From assembly GCA_919902505.1 (NCBI GenBank), contig CAKKRE010000023.1:1-64000 (forward strand): a stretch of 64,000 nt of DNA, in the 5' to 3' direction. Positions 62,357 through 64,000 of the stretch are shown here, piece after piece (within the stretch, counting starts at the first letter, position 1; each line of letters begins with the position of its first letter). This DNA comes from Nitrospiraceae bacterium (GTDB lineage Bacteria; Nitrospirota; Nitrospiria; Nitrospirales; Nitrospiraceae). The position numbers and the translations under genes were made by a program. The notes beneath the pieces were generated by a model. That model worked only from the letters and a program-made list of their open reading frames with translations, ran no database searches and was not told the origin of the DNA.

Positions 62357-63688
62357 GTGCGACATTCTTTCCGGCCCTTCGGCCGATTTCACCAACGCAG
62401 ACTTTTCCTGCTCCCGGTTCTCTTCTCGTGCCTGCTATGGGCGAGTCTTTCGATTCCGGCCACCCACGCCGCGGAGGAGGGGGCCTCGACCGACCTGGCC
62501 TCGCAGGTCTGGCAATATCTCACGACCCAGGATGCCGAACAGCAGCGCACCGTACTCGCGTCGATTGTGCAGCGACCGGACGCGACGGTGCAGGTCGTAC
62601 AGGAACTGTTGCGCAAAGGTCCGCCTCACGGGTTGCAGCCCGTGGGACTCCTGCCGGATGAGCAGATCGTCGTCCGCGAACGACCGTATCGGCTGAGTCT
62701 GTCCGTTCCTCAGAGTTATGAACCGACCAGAGACTATGCCCTGATCGTCTGTCTCCATGGCGCAGGATTCACCGGCGAGGCCTACTTGGATCGATGGAAA
62801 TCACGCTTGGGCGAGGGCTATATCCTTGCTTGTCCGACGTATCCTGCCGGAGCCTGGTTCACCAGGCGCGCGGAAGATCTGGTGCTGGCGACCGTGCAGG
62901 CCGTGCAGCAGCGGTACCGGATCGATCCCAACCGCATCTTCCTGAGCGGCATGTCCAACGGCGGTATCGGCGCCTGGCTGATCGGCATGCATCATGCGCC
63001 CCTGTTTGCCGGACTTGCGCCGATGGCCAGCGGAATCGATGACGTCTTGTTTCCGTTTCTGGAAAACCTCCGCACGACGCCGACCTATATCATTCACGGA
63101 TCACAGGATCAGGTGATGCCGGTGGAGTTGAGCCGGAAGCTGGCAGGAGAACTGAAAAACCTGGGATACCCCTACATCTATCGCGAGCATGATCGCACCC
63201 ATGCGATGGCCGGGGGCCACTTTTTTCCGCGTGAAGAACTTCCCGATCTGGTGAAGTGGTTCGACGATCAGCGCCGGACGCCGGTCCCGAAGGCGCTGAC
63301 GGTGGTGCGTGACGCCAGCCATTTGCTGCCGTTCGGTTGGGTACGGATCGATGCGACGGACCAGATCGCCTCCTTTTCAGAGGATCTGGTCGATAAACGG
63401 GACGACGACATCCGGCATCGCACCTACGCCAGGTTGATCGCACAGGTGGCCGGGCCGAACCGGATCGAGGTCAAGACTGATCGTGTCCGGCAATACACGT
63501 TGTTCCTGAACGAAGACCTTGTCGATCTGTCGAAGCCGGTCATCATCACCACCGATGGGCAGGTTTCCTTCGAGGGCGTCGTCACGCCACAGGTCGACAC
63601 GCTGCTGCGGCAGGCGCGTCTCAGACAAGACCCCGGACAACTCTACCCCGCTCAGCTGACCCTCTCAGTGCCGCAACGGCCTTCATGA
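62357..63688 (+). CDS. Secreted alpha/beta-hydrolase, esterase/depolymerase-like
   Basis: A 443-residue protein starting at GTG with AGGAG four bases ahead. A signal peptide (about 15-38) ends THAAEEG. The hydrolase domain (about 110-310) has the oxyanion segment IVCLHGAGFTGEAYL, the nucleophile elbow GMSNGG and a later Asp in HGSQDQVMP; the His is probably in EHDRTHAMAGGH. It resembles LpqC/PHB-depolymerase-type esterases. A beta-rich C-terminal domain (320-443) resembles the modules following such enzymes. The substrate is unknown. Confidence 0.75.
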   Translation: MRHSFRPFGRFHQRRLFLLPVLFSCLLWASLSIPATHAAEEGASTDLASQVWQYLTTQDAEQQRTVLASIVQRPDATVQVVQELLRKGPPHGLQPVGLLPDEQIVVRERPYRLSLSVPQSYEPTRDYALIVCLHGAGFTGEAYLDRWKSRLGEGYILACPTYPAGAWFTRRAEDLVLATVQAVQQRYRIDPNRIFLSGMSNGGIGAWLIGMHHAPLFAGLAPMASGIDDVLFPFLENLRTTPTYIIHGSQDQVMPVELSRKLAGELKNLGYPYIYREHDRTHAMAGGHFFPREELPDLVKWFDDQRRTPVPKALTVVRDASHLLPFGWVRIDATDQIASFSEDLVDKRDDDIRHRTYARLIAQVAGPNRIEVKTDRVRQYTLFLNEDLVDLSKPVIITTDGQVSFEGVVTPQVDTLLRQARLRQDPGQLYPAQLTLSVPQRPS

Positions 63689-64000
63689 GCAGGTTCAGGC
63701 CGGTCGCGCGACGAGCCGGCCTGATCGGGGTCGTGCTCACAGCCGGGCTGGCGGTCCTCGCGTCCGTCGGGCGAACTGAACCGGACCGGTGCTCCCTTCC
63801 CGCACACCATGCCGGTGTCGTCTTTCCGCTGGACCAAGTCGAGGCCGCCTGGGCCTGCCGACTCGAGCCGATCGTCACGCATTACACCACCGCCAATAAA
63901 GTCGGACCACAACGCACGCCTTTGCCGCAACCGGTCTTCCTTTATCTCCTGGATCATCCGGTGATGGCCGCCATGCTGGTCAACCGCCTCGATCTCGGGC
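63685..64000 (+). CDS. Exported protein of unknown function, cut by right edge
   Basis: The ATG overlaps the preceding stop (ATGA), and the frame is open through the window edge (105 codons). It has a twin-Arg-like start (ARRAGLIGVVLTAGLAVLASVGR) serving as a signal peptide. It continues with a Cys-containing region and VFLYLLDHPVMAAMLVNRLDLG. No family can be assigned from this fragment; it is translationally coupled to the esterase. Confidence 0.65.
   Translation, partial: MSRFRPVARRAGLIGVVLTAGLAVLASVGRTEPDRCSLPAHHAGVVFPLDQVEAAWACRLEPIVTHYTTANKVGPQRTPLPQPVFLYLLDHPVMAAMLVNRLDLG

Noticed and set aside
1-64000. tRNA or rRNA genes
   Set aside because: I looked for tRNA-like cloverleaf ends and rRNA-conserved blocks by eye and saw none. 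A tRNAscan/Infernal run would settle it.

Overview
This 64 kb window is a stretch of bacterial chromosome, GC-rich and densely coded. It carries LPS export (LptD), beta-barrel outer-membrane proteins, lipoproteins and periplasmic proteins, so the cell is diderm. The mix of genes (NtrC-type regulators, PilZ and HD-GYP signalling, pyruvate phosphate dikinase, the alpha/beta type of glycyl-tRNA synthetase, tandem DUF507 proteins) resembles Nitrospira and its relatives (Nitrospirota). That assignment is an inference from gene content; no rRNA or tRNA gene was found to confirm it.

Layout. 1-3.3 kb: an AbiEi-type antitoxin cut by the left edge, small unknown genes, and the first copy of a ~123-bp terminal-inverted-repeat element. 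3.3-8.6 kb: a DUF445 membrane protein, a Fic enzyme, a dicarboxylate/amino-acid symporter and a periplasmic beta-propeller protein. 8.7-11.9 kb: a molybdenum cofactor operon (moaC, moaD, moaE, moaA) behind a clear sigma-70 promoter, then a NiCoT/UreH-like metal transporter. 12.1-20.7 kb: housekeeping genes in one direction (MBL phosphodiesterase-like, accD, folC, lptD, TPR-like protein, trxA, recN), with the second repeat copy between accD and folC.

20.7-29 kb, minus strand: a signalling cluster transcribed as fusion protein, histidine kinase, NtrC-type regulator, REC/HD-GYP protein. The first gene encodes about 1,400 residues in the order REC, PAS, a decayed histidine-kinase core, PilZ, PilZ, a LuxD-like alpha/beta-hydrolase without visible catalytic triad, and a SAM methyltransferase. 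This is the most unusual object in the window.

29.4-38.4 kb: periplasmic proteins of unknown role, a PP2C phosphatase, a YprB-like nuclease, a cyclophilin-like protein, two DUF507 genes, Bcp peroxiredoxin, FabI and an RHS-like secreted protein. 38.4-44 kb is accessory: a decayed signal-peptide gene, a frameshifted SGNH hydrolase, a small membrane protein, two polysaccharide-type transferase genes and an IS5-family element with a broken transposase. 44-49.6 kb: an envelope cluster with an ECF sigma factor, an anti-sigma-like membrane protein carrying a CBM48-like domain, a CBM48-like lipoprotein, an outer-membrane channel-like protein and several secreted, Arg/Asp-rich repeat proteins.

49.9-54.4 kb: an Rrf2 regulator with a sulfate ABC transport operon (sbp, cysT, cysW, cysA), with the third repeat copy inside it. 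54.6-64 kb: glyQ, glyS, a two-TM protein, ppdK with an H1-like basic tail, ribD, a secreted esterase and an exported protein cut by the right edge. Start codons were chosen by eye from Shine-Dalgarno spacing and family length; where they differ from the longest open frame this is stated.
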